A stretch of 64,000 nt of DNA. Origin: Knoellia sp031844405. Its GTDB lineage: Bacteria > Actinomycetota > Actinomycetes > Actinomycetales > Dermatophilaceae. Where the stretch lies: the NCBI GenBank assembly GCA_031844405.1, contig JAUZVC010000001.1, positions 248,001 through 312,000 of the forward strand, written 5' to 3'. Of the stretch, positions 9,620 to 18,227 are shown piece by piece. How positions within the stretch are numbered: the first letter of the stretch is position 1; each line of letters begins with the position of its first letter. The translations under genes and the position numbers were made by a program. The notes below the pieces were generated by a model. The model was given only the letters and a program-made list of their open reading frames with translations, ran no database searches and was not told the origin of the DNA.

Positions 9620-11478
9620 GTGTCGTCGCTGCTGCGCTGTTCGGTGGGCGGCTTCTCGGCCCTCGAACTCCACCTCGAGGAGCGGCTGACCGAGCAGATG
9701 AAGCACTCGACTGGTCGCCATCCGTCGCCCGGGGAGCGGCGCTCGTGGAGCCGCAGTCTCCCGGTCATCGCCGCGGACCTCATGGACGCAGGCCTCTCAG
9801 GCGTCGAGATGCTCGTGGAATTCCAGCTGCCACTGACGAGCAAGCGAGCTGACGTCGTGCTGGCGGGAGTCGACCGCAGAAGCGGCCGGCCGGCATACGT
9901 CGTCGTCGAGCTGAAGCAGTGGACCGAGGCGGAGAGGTTCGAGGACAGCGACGAGCTCGTGCTGGTCGGCGGCTACGGAAGCCGGCCAGTGACTCACCCA
10001 TCTCGGCAGGTGAGTGGGTACGTCGAGTACCTCGCAGACTTCACGGCAGCGCTTACGGACGAACCGGACTCGGTTCGTGGAGTTGCCTACCTGCACAACG
10101 CCACGGACAGCGGGGTAGGCGACCTCCTGTCGGTGAGCGGCACCTCGGTGGGGCGCCTGTTCACGGGGCAGCGGCGAGGTGAGCTCCGGGACTTCCTGCG
10201 CGACGTCTTCTCACCAGTGAGTGGCGCTGCGGCGGCGGATCAGCTTCTTGGGAGTGCTATCCGGCCGTCACGCCAGCTCATGGCCGTCGCGGCCGACGAG
10301 GTGCAGAGGCGGGAGATGTTCACGCTGCTCGACGAGCAGAAAGACGCGTACAACTACGTGCTCCACGCCGTGCGGAAGGCTGCCCAGTCGAACACGAAGA
10401 CAGCGGTCGTCATCTCGGGTGGGCCAGGGAGCGGGAAGAGCGTCATCGCGCTGTCCCTCATGGGCGAGCTGAGCCGTCAGGGTCGAACGGTTATCCACGC
10501 CACCGGCTCCCAGTCCTTCACGAAGACGCTGCGAAAGGTTGCCGCTGCACGGAACCCACGGGTGCGGAAGGCCTTCCTCTACTTCAACTCGTTCATGTCC
10601 ATGGAGCCGAACTCACTCGACTGCGTGATCCTCGACGAGGCGCATCGCATTCGCGAGACGTCGGTGAACCGCTACACGCGGGCAGAGATGAGAACCGGGC
10701 GAGCTCAGATCGACGAGCTGCTGTCTGTGGCTCGCACTCCGGTGTTCCTGCTAGACCAGTTCCAAGTGGTGCGACCGGGTGAGATGGGCACAGTCGCGGA
10801 CATCCGCGCCGCGGCAGCGGCTCGTGGGTCGAGGTTCTGCAGATCGACCTCGATGACCAGTTCCGGTGCGGTGGGTCGCTGGCTTACATCCGGTGGGTCG
10901 AAGGGCTTCTGGGTCTCGGTGGGTCTGCCTCACATCAGTGGTCCGGAGACGACAGCTTCCGTGTCGAGGTCATGGAGAGTCCGCAGGAACTCGAAGCCTG
11001 GTTAGCCTCAAAGCAGGCTGGCGGGTTTGGGGCTCGGCTGAGTGCCGGCTACTGCTGGCCTTGGAGCGACCCCCGCCCCGACGGCTCGCTCGTGCCTGAC
11101 GTTCGGGTGGGCGACTGGTCGCGACCGTGGAACCTCAAGGGCGACCGCGCGGTCGGTGGCGCGCCACCAGCCCCGCTCTGGGCGACGGATCCGGCAGGGT
11201 TGGGGCAGGTCGGCTGCATCTATACCGCGCAGGGCTTCGAGTACGACTTCGCCGGCGTCATCATCGGACCCGACCTTGTGTGGCGCGATGGCGCGTGGCG
11301 GATCGTCCGAGGCGCGAACAAGGACCCCGCCCTGCGGAGCATCACTCAGGTGCCTGATACCGACATCGACCGGTTGGTTCGCAACGTCTACAAGGTCTTG
11401 TTGACCCGCGGCATGCAGGGCGTCGGCATCTACTCGTCCGACGACGAGACGCTGCGACATATCGCCGGCCTGACCTGA
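9620..11478 (+). pseudogene. DUF2075 family nuclease-helicase, interrupted by one frameshift
   Basis: The first part starts at a GTG at 9620. It has a PD-(D/E)XK-like core (D78 and E97-L-K99), Walker A GGPGSGKS (residues 267-274) and Walker B DEAH (339-342). The frame is lost at 10826-10828, at a GGG run in the sequence CGTGGGTCGAG. The C-terminal part continues in the -1 frame with family-typical motifs (DLDDQFRCGG, GYCWPWSDPR, IYTAQGFEYDFAG) up to the TGA at 11476-11478. Restoring one G would give an arginine-glycine-valine-glutamate junction and a protein of about 619 residues. Both halves look well conserved, so this is a very recent mutation, phase variation or a sequencing error. No canonical slippery heptamer is visible. 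Confidence 0.85.
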
Positions 11479-11583
11479 CCTGAGCCGGCTCAGCACTCAG
11501 CCTTCAAACACCCGTCACCCACACTGCGGATCGACAGGCTTCCCACGCAGGACATGCCTCCCCGCCTCTTCGAGAGGCTTGGC

Positions 11584-12561
11584 ATGGCCACACGCATCAT
11601 CAGGATCAATCCGAAATACGCGTCACACTGGGAGCGCGCGAAGGAGAACGGTTTCTGGGACCTCTTGGAGAACTCGCACCAGTTGGAACCGGGGCAGACA
11701 GTCTTGTTCTACGTCACGCTTCCGAGACCGGGACAGACGATCCCTGTGGAGGCGCGAAGGATGACCGCGTCATTCGTTGGCAGAGCTGTGACAACCAGCG
11801 CGGCCTATCCCTTGCCTGAGGGCACGCTGCACGCTTGGTCTGACGAGGATGAGCGACGCGGCGACTACGTGAGTCGCGTCGATCTCACCGGACTGACTGA
11901 CATCACACCGCGCCGGATCAAATGGGCTGACGTTCGCGCGCACGCCGGAGCCGCAGGTCACCAAGGACCGGTCGTAGCAGTCGATGACCGTCGCGTCGGG
12001 TGGTTGCGCAACGCCCTTGGACTTACAGATCCGTACGACACCGCACTCGAAGGGCTGGACGCAAATCCGGAGGAGCTCATCGACGTGAGTGGGCTGGGTG
12101 AGGACAGGCGCGAGCTGGTCCCTCGTTCGGTCGTCATCCGTCGAGGACGGAAGGCGTTCCGCGACTCGCTCTTGACGGCATACGAGGGTCGCTGTGCGGT
12201 AACGGGAACGGCTCTGGAGGCAATCCTCGAAGCGGCGCACATCTCCGACTACCTCGGGCGTCACACGGATGTCGTGCCGAACGGTCTCTTGCTTCGCGCA
12301 GACATCCACACACTGTTCGACCTCAAGCTGCTGACGGTGGAGAGCCACAGCCTCCGCGTGCGGGTGAGCCCGGCGATCTTAGATCAGCCGTATCGCGACC
12401 TCGACGAACAAGCACTGGCCGTTGTTCCGCGAGAACCCCGAGACCTTCCCGATCGGCAAGTGCTCGGAAAGCACAACGATGCCTGCGCTTGGTTGCGCCC
12501 CTCTGTGCCGGCGACATACACCGGCGAGGGCGACGAGGCGCAGCTGCCCCTGCCGATCTAG
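11584..12561 (+). CDS. HNH endonuclease with N-terminal EVE/PUA-like domain
   Basis: The product is 325 residues. The ATG at 11584 follows a GAGAGG site; an in-frame ATG ten codons upstream is the alternative. The C-terminal third is an HNH_2-type nuclease: C204-x-x-T near the start of the fold, H219 in EAAHI, N233 in VPNGLLL and H242 in DIHTLFD. The N-terminal 120 residues (RIIRINPKYASHW, then GQTVLFYVTLP) look like a compact beta domain of the kind that reads modified bases in EVE/SRA-HNH restriction proteins; this is weaker. It sits in the defence island after the broken DUF2075 gene. A modification-dependent restriction role is inference. Confidence 0.7.
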   Translation: MATRIIRINPKYASHWERAKENGFWDLLENSHQLEPGQTVLFYVTLPRPGQTIPVEARRMTASFVGRAVTTSAAYPLPEGTLHAWSDEDERRGDYVSRVDLTGLTDITPRRIKWADVRAHAGAAGHQGPVVAVDDRRVGWLRNALGLTDPYDTALEGLDANPEELIDVSGLGEDRRELVPRSVVIRRGRKAFRDSLLTAYEGRCAVTGTALEAILEAAHISDYLGRHTDVVPNGLLLRADIHTLFDLKLLTVESHSLRVRVSPAILDQPYRDLDEQALAVVPREPRDLPDRQVLGKHNDACAWLRPSVPATYTGEGDEAQLPLPI

Positions 12562-12568
12562 GTGGCGC

Positions 12569-13222
12569 TCAGGCGGGGTTGGCACGGAAAGTGATGTCGA
12601 TGTCGGTGAAGCCGAGCGACCCGAAGAGACCCTCAAGCATCGAGACCGTGTTCTTCTTCGCCTGCTCGACCAGGAGGGTCTCGTTCTGGGCGGCCGCGCC
12701 CATCTGTTCGATCGCCTTGAGCTGAGCGTCGCGCTCGAGCTCGGATCCTCGGAACTTGGTGACAAGCCCAGAGTCGCGCTGGTAGATGGAGCTCTTCTCG
12801 ATGTCGAGGACAGGTTTGCCGAGGGTCGGCTCGGGGAGATCGACTGACACGGACCGTCGGTCCTCGGAGACTAGGACGCTGTTGGCACCAAGATCACCAA
12901 AACCGACCATCGCGTCGACAGTCCCCTTGCCGACGTAGAGGACACGCTCGCCGCTCACCCAGGAAGGCAGGAGCTTCGTATCGTTCTCGAGGTCCACGAC
13001 CGTCTCGTAGTAGCCGCTGGCGGCGCGATAGTCACTCAGGTCGGTTAGGGACTTGAGTAGAGCCGGGCCGCTACGGTCCACCTTCTCGGCGCCGAACGGC
13101 ATGTCCGGAAGGTCGAAGGTCGGGAACACGCGCGCCGTACCCAGAAGCACCGCCACCGCGAGGAGCGCGCCCAGCACGACCTTGAAAAGACCACGAAAGA
13201 AGGAACCCACCCCGGCACTCAT
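12569..13222 (-). CDS. DUF4230 domain protein, membrane anchored
   Basis: The product is 217 residues. An N-terminal transmembrane segment (about residues 8-30) is followed by an extracytoplasmic domain with the DUF4230 pattern: a beta-rich start around YYETVVDLEND, then GERVLYVGKGTVDAMVGF, and a C-terminal helix. The function of the family is unknown. It converges on the HNH gene with 7 bp between stops and has no obvious functional link to its neighbours. Confidence 0.75.
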   Translation of the reverse strand: MSAGVGSFFRGLFKVVLGALLAVAVLLGTARVFPTFDLPDMPFGAEKVDRSGPALLKSLTDLSDYRAASGYYETVVDLENDTKLLPSWVSGERVLYVGKGTVDAMVGFGDLGANSVLVSEDRRSVSVDLPEPTLGKPVLDIEKSSIYQRDSGLVTKFRGSELERDAQLKAIEQMGAAAQNETLLVEQAKKNTVSMLEGLFGSLGFTDIDITFRANPA

Positions 13223-13326
13223 GTCGTGAAGGTACCAATGGTCCTAGTCCCCGCCGCGGGATCGTCAGTAGCGACGCTATGAACCGATGGACCCCGCGCG
13301 TCGGTGGGTCGTCCTAGCCTGCCGAC

Positions 13327-14277
13327 ATGTGGGAAAGCCCGGAGTCACTGTGGGGTCGCCTCAAGCTGGGACGGGAGGAGTTTCTCCAACGTCTCATGAC
13401 CACGCTCATCGTTGACGGTGCGGCACCGCGGTGGAACACCCAGATCCGTCCCGGCGATGAGGGCATGCGCTTCCTCCGGCTGCTCGACGGTCTGGCGCAC
13501 GGTCACGAACCATTGGAATCTGCGCCTCCCCCGGACGCCTTCGTGGACGAGTACCTCCTGCCCAAACTGGAGGAATCCGCGGAGAACGGCTGGCCTGACT
13601 GGGCCGTGCTGTGGGCCGACCGAGTCTGGATCATCGAGCTCAAGACCGAGCCCGGTAGTCACCGTCCGACCCAGCTGCCGTACTACCTACGTCTCGCGGC
13701 CGCCGCACACCCAGGCCGGAGCGTCGACCTCACCTACATCACCGGGCCTCTGACCAAGCCGGCCCCGGAAGTCGCCGACGGCCAACGATTCAGCCACGTG
13801 CAGTGGGCCGACGTGCTGCCACTCGTCGACACCGTCTGGGGCGATGACGATCGGCGGGAAGTTCGCGAATACGTGTATGCCGTGCGAGAGATCGTCGACA
13901 ACCTCTCGGTGTTGCGCCCCATGGAGCAACGAGATGCATTCCTTCACACGGTGCGTGTCGACGAGGTCACTTCCACGGCCGAACACGTCGACGCCGTGAC
14001 TGCCACCGATGAGCCGCTCCTCGAACTGGCAGTCGCCACTGCTCAAGACGGACGCCAGCGTGGCTTCGGCGCTGGTAGTCCGGAGCACCTCGTGTCACTG
14101 CGAAAGGCGGCACGCGCCGCCATCGGGACATTGCCCGCGGACGACGCGACGCGCTACGTCACGCCTTGGGTGTGGGACGTCGCCACCTCCGGAGGCAGTG
14201 CACTCACGCCCGAGGGGTCGGAGTTCGGTTACGAGCTTCGCTTCTCTCGGTACAAGACGGTTCAGATCAAGTTCTAG
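13327..14277 (+). CDS. PD-(D/E)XK nuclease-like protein
   Basis: The product is 316 residues, starting at ATG 13327. Near residues 96-108 the segment DWAVLWADRVWIIELKTEPG has the Asp and E-L-K spacing of a PD-(D/E)XK nuclease core, and the later QLPYYLRLAAAAHPG helix fits the same fold. The N-terminal region (WESPESLWGRLKLGREEFL) and the C-terminal 150 residues are not recognised. It is a stand-alone gene within the defence island, possibly a restriction-like or nucleic-acid sensing enzyme. Confidence in the fold is moderate and the biological role is unknown. Confidence 0.6.
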   Translation: MWESPESLWGRLKLGREEFLQRLMTTLIVDGAAPRWNTQIRPGDEGMRFLRLLDGLAHGHEPLESAPPPDAFVDEYLLPKLEESAENGWPDWAVLWADRVWIIELKTEPGSHRPTQLPYYLRLAAAAHPGRSVDLTYITGPLTKPAPEVADGQRFSHVQWADVLPLVDTVWGDDDRREVREYVYAVREIVDNLSVLRPMEQRDAFLHTVRVDEVTSTAEHVDAVTATDEPLLELAVATAQDGRQRGFGAGSPEHLVSLRKAARAAIGTLPADDATRYVTPWVWDVATSGGSALTPEGSEFGYELRFSRYKTVQIKF

Positions 14278-14327
14278 CGGGGCCCCACTGCGCAGACAGC
14301 CTTCAGAGGATCTCAGCTGAAGCCCTC

Positions 14328-14642
14328 CTACAGTCGATCGATCCAGGTGTCGCCCTCGCGACTGTCCCACGCGCTGGCGGTTCCCTCGCCTGACTTCTTC
14401 TTCGCCACCAGTGCGTCCAAGACCTGATTTGCCTCGGCGAACGTCAACTCGCGAAGTGATGCCACCGACCGACCTGCCAGTTCCTCGACGACCGATTGCC
14501 GCTCGCTCATGGTGACCAGCCCCAAGTCGTCGAGCAACTTGCGCAGTGACTTCATCTGCCAGTCGGGCAAACCCTCGGGGCTGGCTGTCGGCGTTGGGAC
14601 GGGAGCAGGTTCGGGGTTAGGGAAGAGAGCATCGTCAGGCAT
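14328..14642 (-). CDS. Small uncharacterised protein
   Basis: The product is 104 residues, ATG at 14642. A Pro-rich N-terminus is followed by a helical domain (LPDWQMKSLRKLLDDLGLV, then LTFAEANQVLDALVAKKK). The helical part resembles short DNA-binding or interaction modules found in recombination proteins, but I cannot name the family. It converges on the PD-(D/E)XK gene. Confidence 0.5.
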   Translation of the reverse strand: MPDDALFPNPEPAPVPTPTASPEGLPDWQMKSLRKLLDDLGLVTMSERQSVVEELAGRSVASLRELTFAEANQVLDALVAKKKSGEGTASAWDSREGDTWIDRL

Positions 14643-14916
14643 TCCGCCAGACTAGGCGGCACGCCATGTGAGCTCGATCTCCTCCGACAGTGGCCGCCTC
14701 GTACGGTCAGTCCAGTCAGGGCAATTCAATGGATCCGAGGATTCGACTTGACGTGGTGATGCCCTCGTCCATCCGTCGCCACCACCCACAGTCCCGTGAC
14801 CGTCCTCAACGCCGTCGCTGTCGGTAACCATTGTCCGGGGAGACGGATAGGTTCTCGTCATGGCCCCAAGTTCACGCTCAGCAAGGCACGCGTCGCGCTT
14901 CTTGGAGCTCGTATCG

Positions 14917-15744
14917 ATGGCCGACGAGGCACTTTTGGAGAGCCCCCTCACGGAAGCGCAAGTGGCGGGACTGAGGAGTTGGGCTTCCTCGCGGACGGGC
15001 CCGGGAATGTCGCTCGGCGATGTCGTCGATGCTCAACCGGCGAAGGTTCGACCGGACTCATGGAGCGACCTACTCGGTGCCCTGGGCGACAGACGCGACC
15101 AAGTTGCCAAGTCCGGGAAGATCTCGCGTCGCGACGTGTTTGACGTGGCACGGCAGTCACACAGCAGCCACGAGTGGACGTCGTTGCTCATCGCCTCTTA
15201 CATCTGGGGCCAGGGTCCGAACGGGTACGGACCCCATCGCTTGCGTCAGATCCTCATGTCCGCGCCCCGCGAAGGAAGACACCTGGAGGTGTGCCTGCGC
15301 GAGGCGGTCGCTGCCATGCACAGCGGGGCCTCTGTCGACGGCTACCGCCGGTTGCGAGGTGCAGTGCCCGGGCTCGGACCGGCCTTTTTCACCAAGTTCC
15401 TCTATTTCGCCGCAGCAGCAAGCGCGGCAGGCGGGACCCCGATCCCACCTGACTCTCAGAAGCCCGCACCCTTAATTCTCGACGCAGTGGTGGCGAAGCA
15501 GGTGCGCGCCGTCGTCGAGGCGCGCTGTGCCGCTCCACTGCAACGGCTGGCCGGCCGCGGAGACGAGGCCGCGCCTCTCGCCGCGTGGCTGTGGAGCGAT
15601 AGCGGATGGACTCCGCACCGCTACGGCGTTTGGCTCACGTTCGCCCAATCAGCCACACAGCAGCTTCAGCAAGAGATTCCTGCGTGGCCCGGGCGAACAG
15701 ACGTGTTTGAGCTGGCTGTCTTTCAGAAGCAACTCGAGCCGTGA
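14917..15744 (+). CDS. 8-oxoguanine DNA glycosylase OGG-fold protein
   Basis: The product is 275 residues from the ATG at 14917, which has a TTGGAG site; an in-frame ATG at 14860 would add 19 residues. The HhH-GPD architecture is recognisable: SYIWGQGPNGYGPHRL (94-109), the hairpin VPGLGPAFFTKFLYF (150-164) with Lys160, and D189 in PLILDAVVAKQV at the position of the catalytic Asp. The family excises damaged or modified bases. It is followed 13 bp later by an unrecognised gene on the same strand, and lies in a defence island. A role in removing modified phage bases is possible but inferred. Confidence 0.75.
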   Translation: MADEALLESPLTEAQVAGLRSWASSRTGPGMSLGDVVDAQPAKVRPDSWSDLLGALGDRRDQVAKSGKISRRDVFDVARQSHSSHEWTSLLIASYIWGQGPNGYGPHRLRQILMSAPREGRHLEVCLREAVAAMHSGASVDGYRRLRGAVPGLGPAFFTKFLYFAAAASAAGGTPIPPDSQKPAPLILDAVVAKQVRAVVEARCAAPLQRLAGRGDEAAPLAAWLWSDSGWTPHRYGVWLTFAQSATQQLQQEIPAWPGRTDVFELAVFQKQLEP

Positions 15745-15757
15745 CCCGAGCAGACGG

Positions 15758-16435
15758 ATGTGCGAGCTGACTCGCCACCTCCCCGACTGGCAACAGATAC
15801 CCGCAGGCTGGGAGCCCGTGCCGAGAGCCAACATCGAAGCGTTCGTGCAGGGAGCCGCCGACGCACTCTCCGCGACACAGGCGGACGCCGTTGGGGACTC
15901 ACTCGCCGAACTGGCGGGCAGATGGACGATCTGCGGAGATCTCTCGCCCGCAGACCTTCTTCTCTTGGCGTGTTCCGGAATGCCGCTCACACACAAGACG
16001 GCCAATTCCTTGCTGTCGTCCTCCTCGTGGGACAGAACTGCCATCTTGCATGCGGCCAATGCTCTCGACGACGGCACGTCGCTCGAAATGGCCGGCCCCG
16101 CTGACATGTCATCAATGGAACGACTGCACGGGATGATCGCGACAGCACTCTCCAGCTCTGCCCTTGACTCATCAGACCGCGCAAGGGTCGTCCTGTTCCT
16201 GTGCTCACGATTGCGCCCCAAACTCTTCCCGCCCTCAAGTCACCTGGCACAGACCAACGACATTCGGGCACTAGTTCAGCTCTACAGGTCGGCGTTGAAC
16301 GACCCGGAAGTTCGGCGCGGCCTCACGACCGTGCGCCACGAGAGGCCCCGGGGGCATATGGGGGATCTAGCCATCTTGGAGTCGGCCGCGGCGTCGGCAG
16401 CCCGAGTGGGCGGATGCCAGGTAAGCGCTCACTGA
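15758..16435 (+). CDS. Uncharacterised partner of the OGG-fold glycosylase
   Basis: The product is 225 residues, ATG at 15758, not recognised. It is helical with scattered hydrophobic segments and no clear catalytic motif or signal peptide. It begins 13 bp after the glycosylase stop with no room for a promoter, so the two probably form one operon. It is the last gene of the low-GC island; the next gene begins after 80 bp and has the strong third-position C bias of the core chromosome. Confidence 0.5.
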   Translation: MCELTRHLPDWQQIPAGWEPVPRANIEAFVQGAADALSATQADAVGDSLAELAGRWTICGDLSPADLLLLACSGMPLTHKTANSLLSSSSWDRTAILHAANALDDGTSLEMAGPADMSSMERLHGMIATALSSSALDSSDRARVVLFLCSRLRPKLFPPSSHLAQTNDIRALVQLYRSALNDPEVRRGLTTVRHERPRGHMGDLAILESAAASAARVGGCQVSAH

Positions 16436-16516
16436 AGTCGCGCCCAAGCGGAGCTCAAGAACCTGCCAGCACTGTCGTGGACAACAAGCTCAGCCCGTTC
16501 ACGACAGGAGCACCGA

Positions 16517-17491
16517 ATGTCCACCTTCGACAATCCCACGATCCTCGTACTCGGCTCGACCGGGCTCATGGGTCGCGAGGTCGTCCGCTCGCTCAACGAG
16601 CGCGGCGTCACTCCGCGAGTCCTCGTCCGCAACCCGTCCCGACTGCGCCCCACCGACAAGGTCGAGGTCCACCGAGGCGACCTCCGCGACCCCGCCACCC
16701 TCGACGCAGCCATGGCCGACGTCGACGTCGTCTTCCACATCTCCCCGCACGAGCCCGACGAGGTCGCCCTCGCCAAGACGGTCATCGCCGCCACCGAGCG
16801 CGCAGGAGCCCGCCTCGTCTTCGCCGGCATCCATATCGACGCATCCAACCGGCTCGCCAACTGGGCGATGCGCACCCTCTACGGCCGCCTCCTCCCGCGC
16901 TACCGCGGCAAGATCGCCATCGGCCACCTCGTCGAAACCTCGGACACCAACCCGATCATGCTCGGCGTCGGCAACTTCATGCAGTGCGACGAGGTCCTTC
17001 TCGACGTCATCCGCGACGGCAAGTTCGTCCTCCCGACCCACCGCAAGGGCCTCAACCGCGTCGACCTGCACGACCTCGGCGAGATCGCCGCCGACGTCCT
17101 GCTCGACCCGACCACCCCCGCGGGCGCCTACCCCGTCTGCGGCCCGCGCTCGCTCACCGGCGCGGAGTGCGCCGCCATCTGGTCCGACGCCCTCGGCACT
17201 CACGTCGTATACGTCGGCGACGACGACGCGGCGATCGACGACGCCCTCACCGCCCACCTCACGGGCTACCGCCTCGAGGACTGGAAGTCGTCGTTCCGGG
17301 CCCTGCGCGGCTTCGCCGTCAAGACCAAGCAGTCCGAGCTCGACGCCACGACGAGACTCCTCGGCCGCCCGCCGACCGACTTCACCGAGTTCGTCCGCCG
17401 CATCGTCGACGAGCACGGACTCGCGCCGAGCACCGCAACGGGAGCGGACGGCATACCGGCCGCTTCGCAGACGGAAGGGGCACTGCGATGA
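16517..17491 (+). CDS. NmrA-like NAD(P)-binding reductase/epimerase family protein
   Basis: The product is 324 residues, ATG at 16517 with a GGAG site. The Rossmann signature GSTGLMGREVV is at residues 12-22, followed by GDLRDPATLDAAMADVDVVFH, typical of NmrA/SDR-a5 proteins that bind NAD(P) and either reduce substrates or sense redox. The catalytic Tyr-x-x-x-Lys pattern is not clear. The stop overlaps the start of a hemerythrin gene (ATGA), so the two are coupled. Its substrate is unknown. Confidence 0.8.
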   Translation: MSTFDNPTILVLGSTGLMGREVVRSLNERGVTPRVLVRNPSRLRPTDKVEVHRGDLRDPATLDAAMADVDVVFHISPHEPDEVALAKTVIAATERAGARLVFAGIHIDASNRLANWAMRTLYGRLLPRYRGKIAIGHLVETSDTNPIMLGVGNFMQCDEVLLDVIRDGKFVLPTHRKGLNRVDLHDLGEIAADVLLDPTTPAGAYPVCGPRSLTGAECAAIWSDALGTHVVYVGDDDAAIDDALTAHLTGYRLEDWKSSFRALRGFAVKTKQSELDATTRLLGRPPTDFTEFVRRIVDEHGLAPSTATGADGIPAASQTEGALR

Positions 17492-18207
17492 AGCAGCTCG
17501 ACCTCCCCGGTCAGACGCACGTCGCCGAGGGCCCTCTCGACCACACGGGCATGTACGTCATGCACCACGCCTTCCGCCGCGACCTCGCCCGCTTCGCCGC
17601 TGCCGCGACCGCCACGCCCCTCGGCGAGCCCGACACCTGGGCCGCCCTCAGCGCGCGATGGGACCGCTTCACCCACGTCCTCCACGAGCACCACCACGCC
17701 GAGGACACGCACTACTGGCCCGTCCTCCACGCGGCCGTCAGCGCCCGCGGCACCGACACCGACCGCGCCGAGGTCACCGCCATGAGTGACGAGCACGCCG
17801 AGATCGATCCCGCTCTCGCCGCCCTCACGAGCGCCTGGCGCGCCATGGTCGAGCACCCGTGCGACGACCACCGCCATGCCCTCGAGATCCGGCTCGCCGG
17901 GCTGCGCGAGCTCCTCGGCGCGCACCTCGAGCACGAGGAGACCGTCGTCCTGCCGCTCGTCCAGCGCGTCATGACCGAGGACGAGATGGCCGGCGTCGAG
18001 CACGCGATCCAGAAGGGCTACCGCCTGCGCGACACCCCCTTCATGATCGGCTGGGTCACCGATGGCCTCCCGCCCGCTGCCCTCGAGCGCTTCTTCGCCT
18101 TCAGCGGTGGCCCGTTCAAGCTCCTGTATGCCGTGGTCCGCCGTGGGTACGCCCGTCGCGAGCAGCGCGCCTTCCGTCATGCTGACCTGCTCGGCGCGAT
18201 GCCGTAA
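17488..18207 (+). CDS. Hemerythrin HHE domain protein
   Basis: The product is 239 residues. His ligands are arranged as in HHE domains: MYVMHHAFRRDL near residue 25, LHEHHHAEDTHYWP near residue 73, DEHAEIDPAL near residue 102, and LGAHLEHEETVVLPLV near residue 148. Such di-iron four-helix bundles bind O2, NO or peroxides or sense iron/oxygen. A C-terminal extension of about 70 residues (FMIGWVTDGLPP onward) is common in actinobacterial members. It is translationally coupled to the NmrA-like gene, which hints at a redox partnership. Confidence 0.85.
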   Translation: MKQLDLPGQTHVAEGPLDHTGMYVMHHAFRRDLARFAAAATATPLGEPDTWAALSARWDRFTHVLHEHHHAEDTHYWPVLHAAVSARGTDTDRAEVTAMSDEHAEIDPALAALTSAWRAMVEHPCDDHRHALEIRLAGLRELLGAHLEHEETVVLPLVQRVMTEDEMAGVEHAIQKGYRLRDTPFMIGWVTDGLPPAALERFFAFSGGPFKLLYAVVRRGYARREQRAFRHADLLGAMP

Positions 18208-18227
18208 CAAGCCCTTACGGCGAAACC

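Noticed and set aside
10820..10835. Programmed ribosomal frameshift in the DUF2075 gene
   Set aside because: No slippery heptamer or downstream pseudoknot is evident, and the family is normally a single frame; an indel is simpler.
14652..14861. Possible 69-codon gene on the minus strand
   Set aside because: No ribosome-binding site or recognisable family, and it lies in a spacer between divergent genes; too weak to annotate.
16201..17487. Long N-terminal extension of the hemerythrin frame
   Set aside because: Arg/Pro/His-rich shadow of the NmrA-like gene; the hemerythrin starts at the ATGA overlap at 17488.
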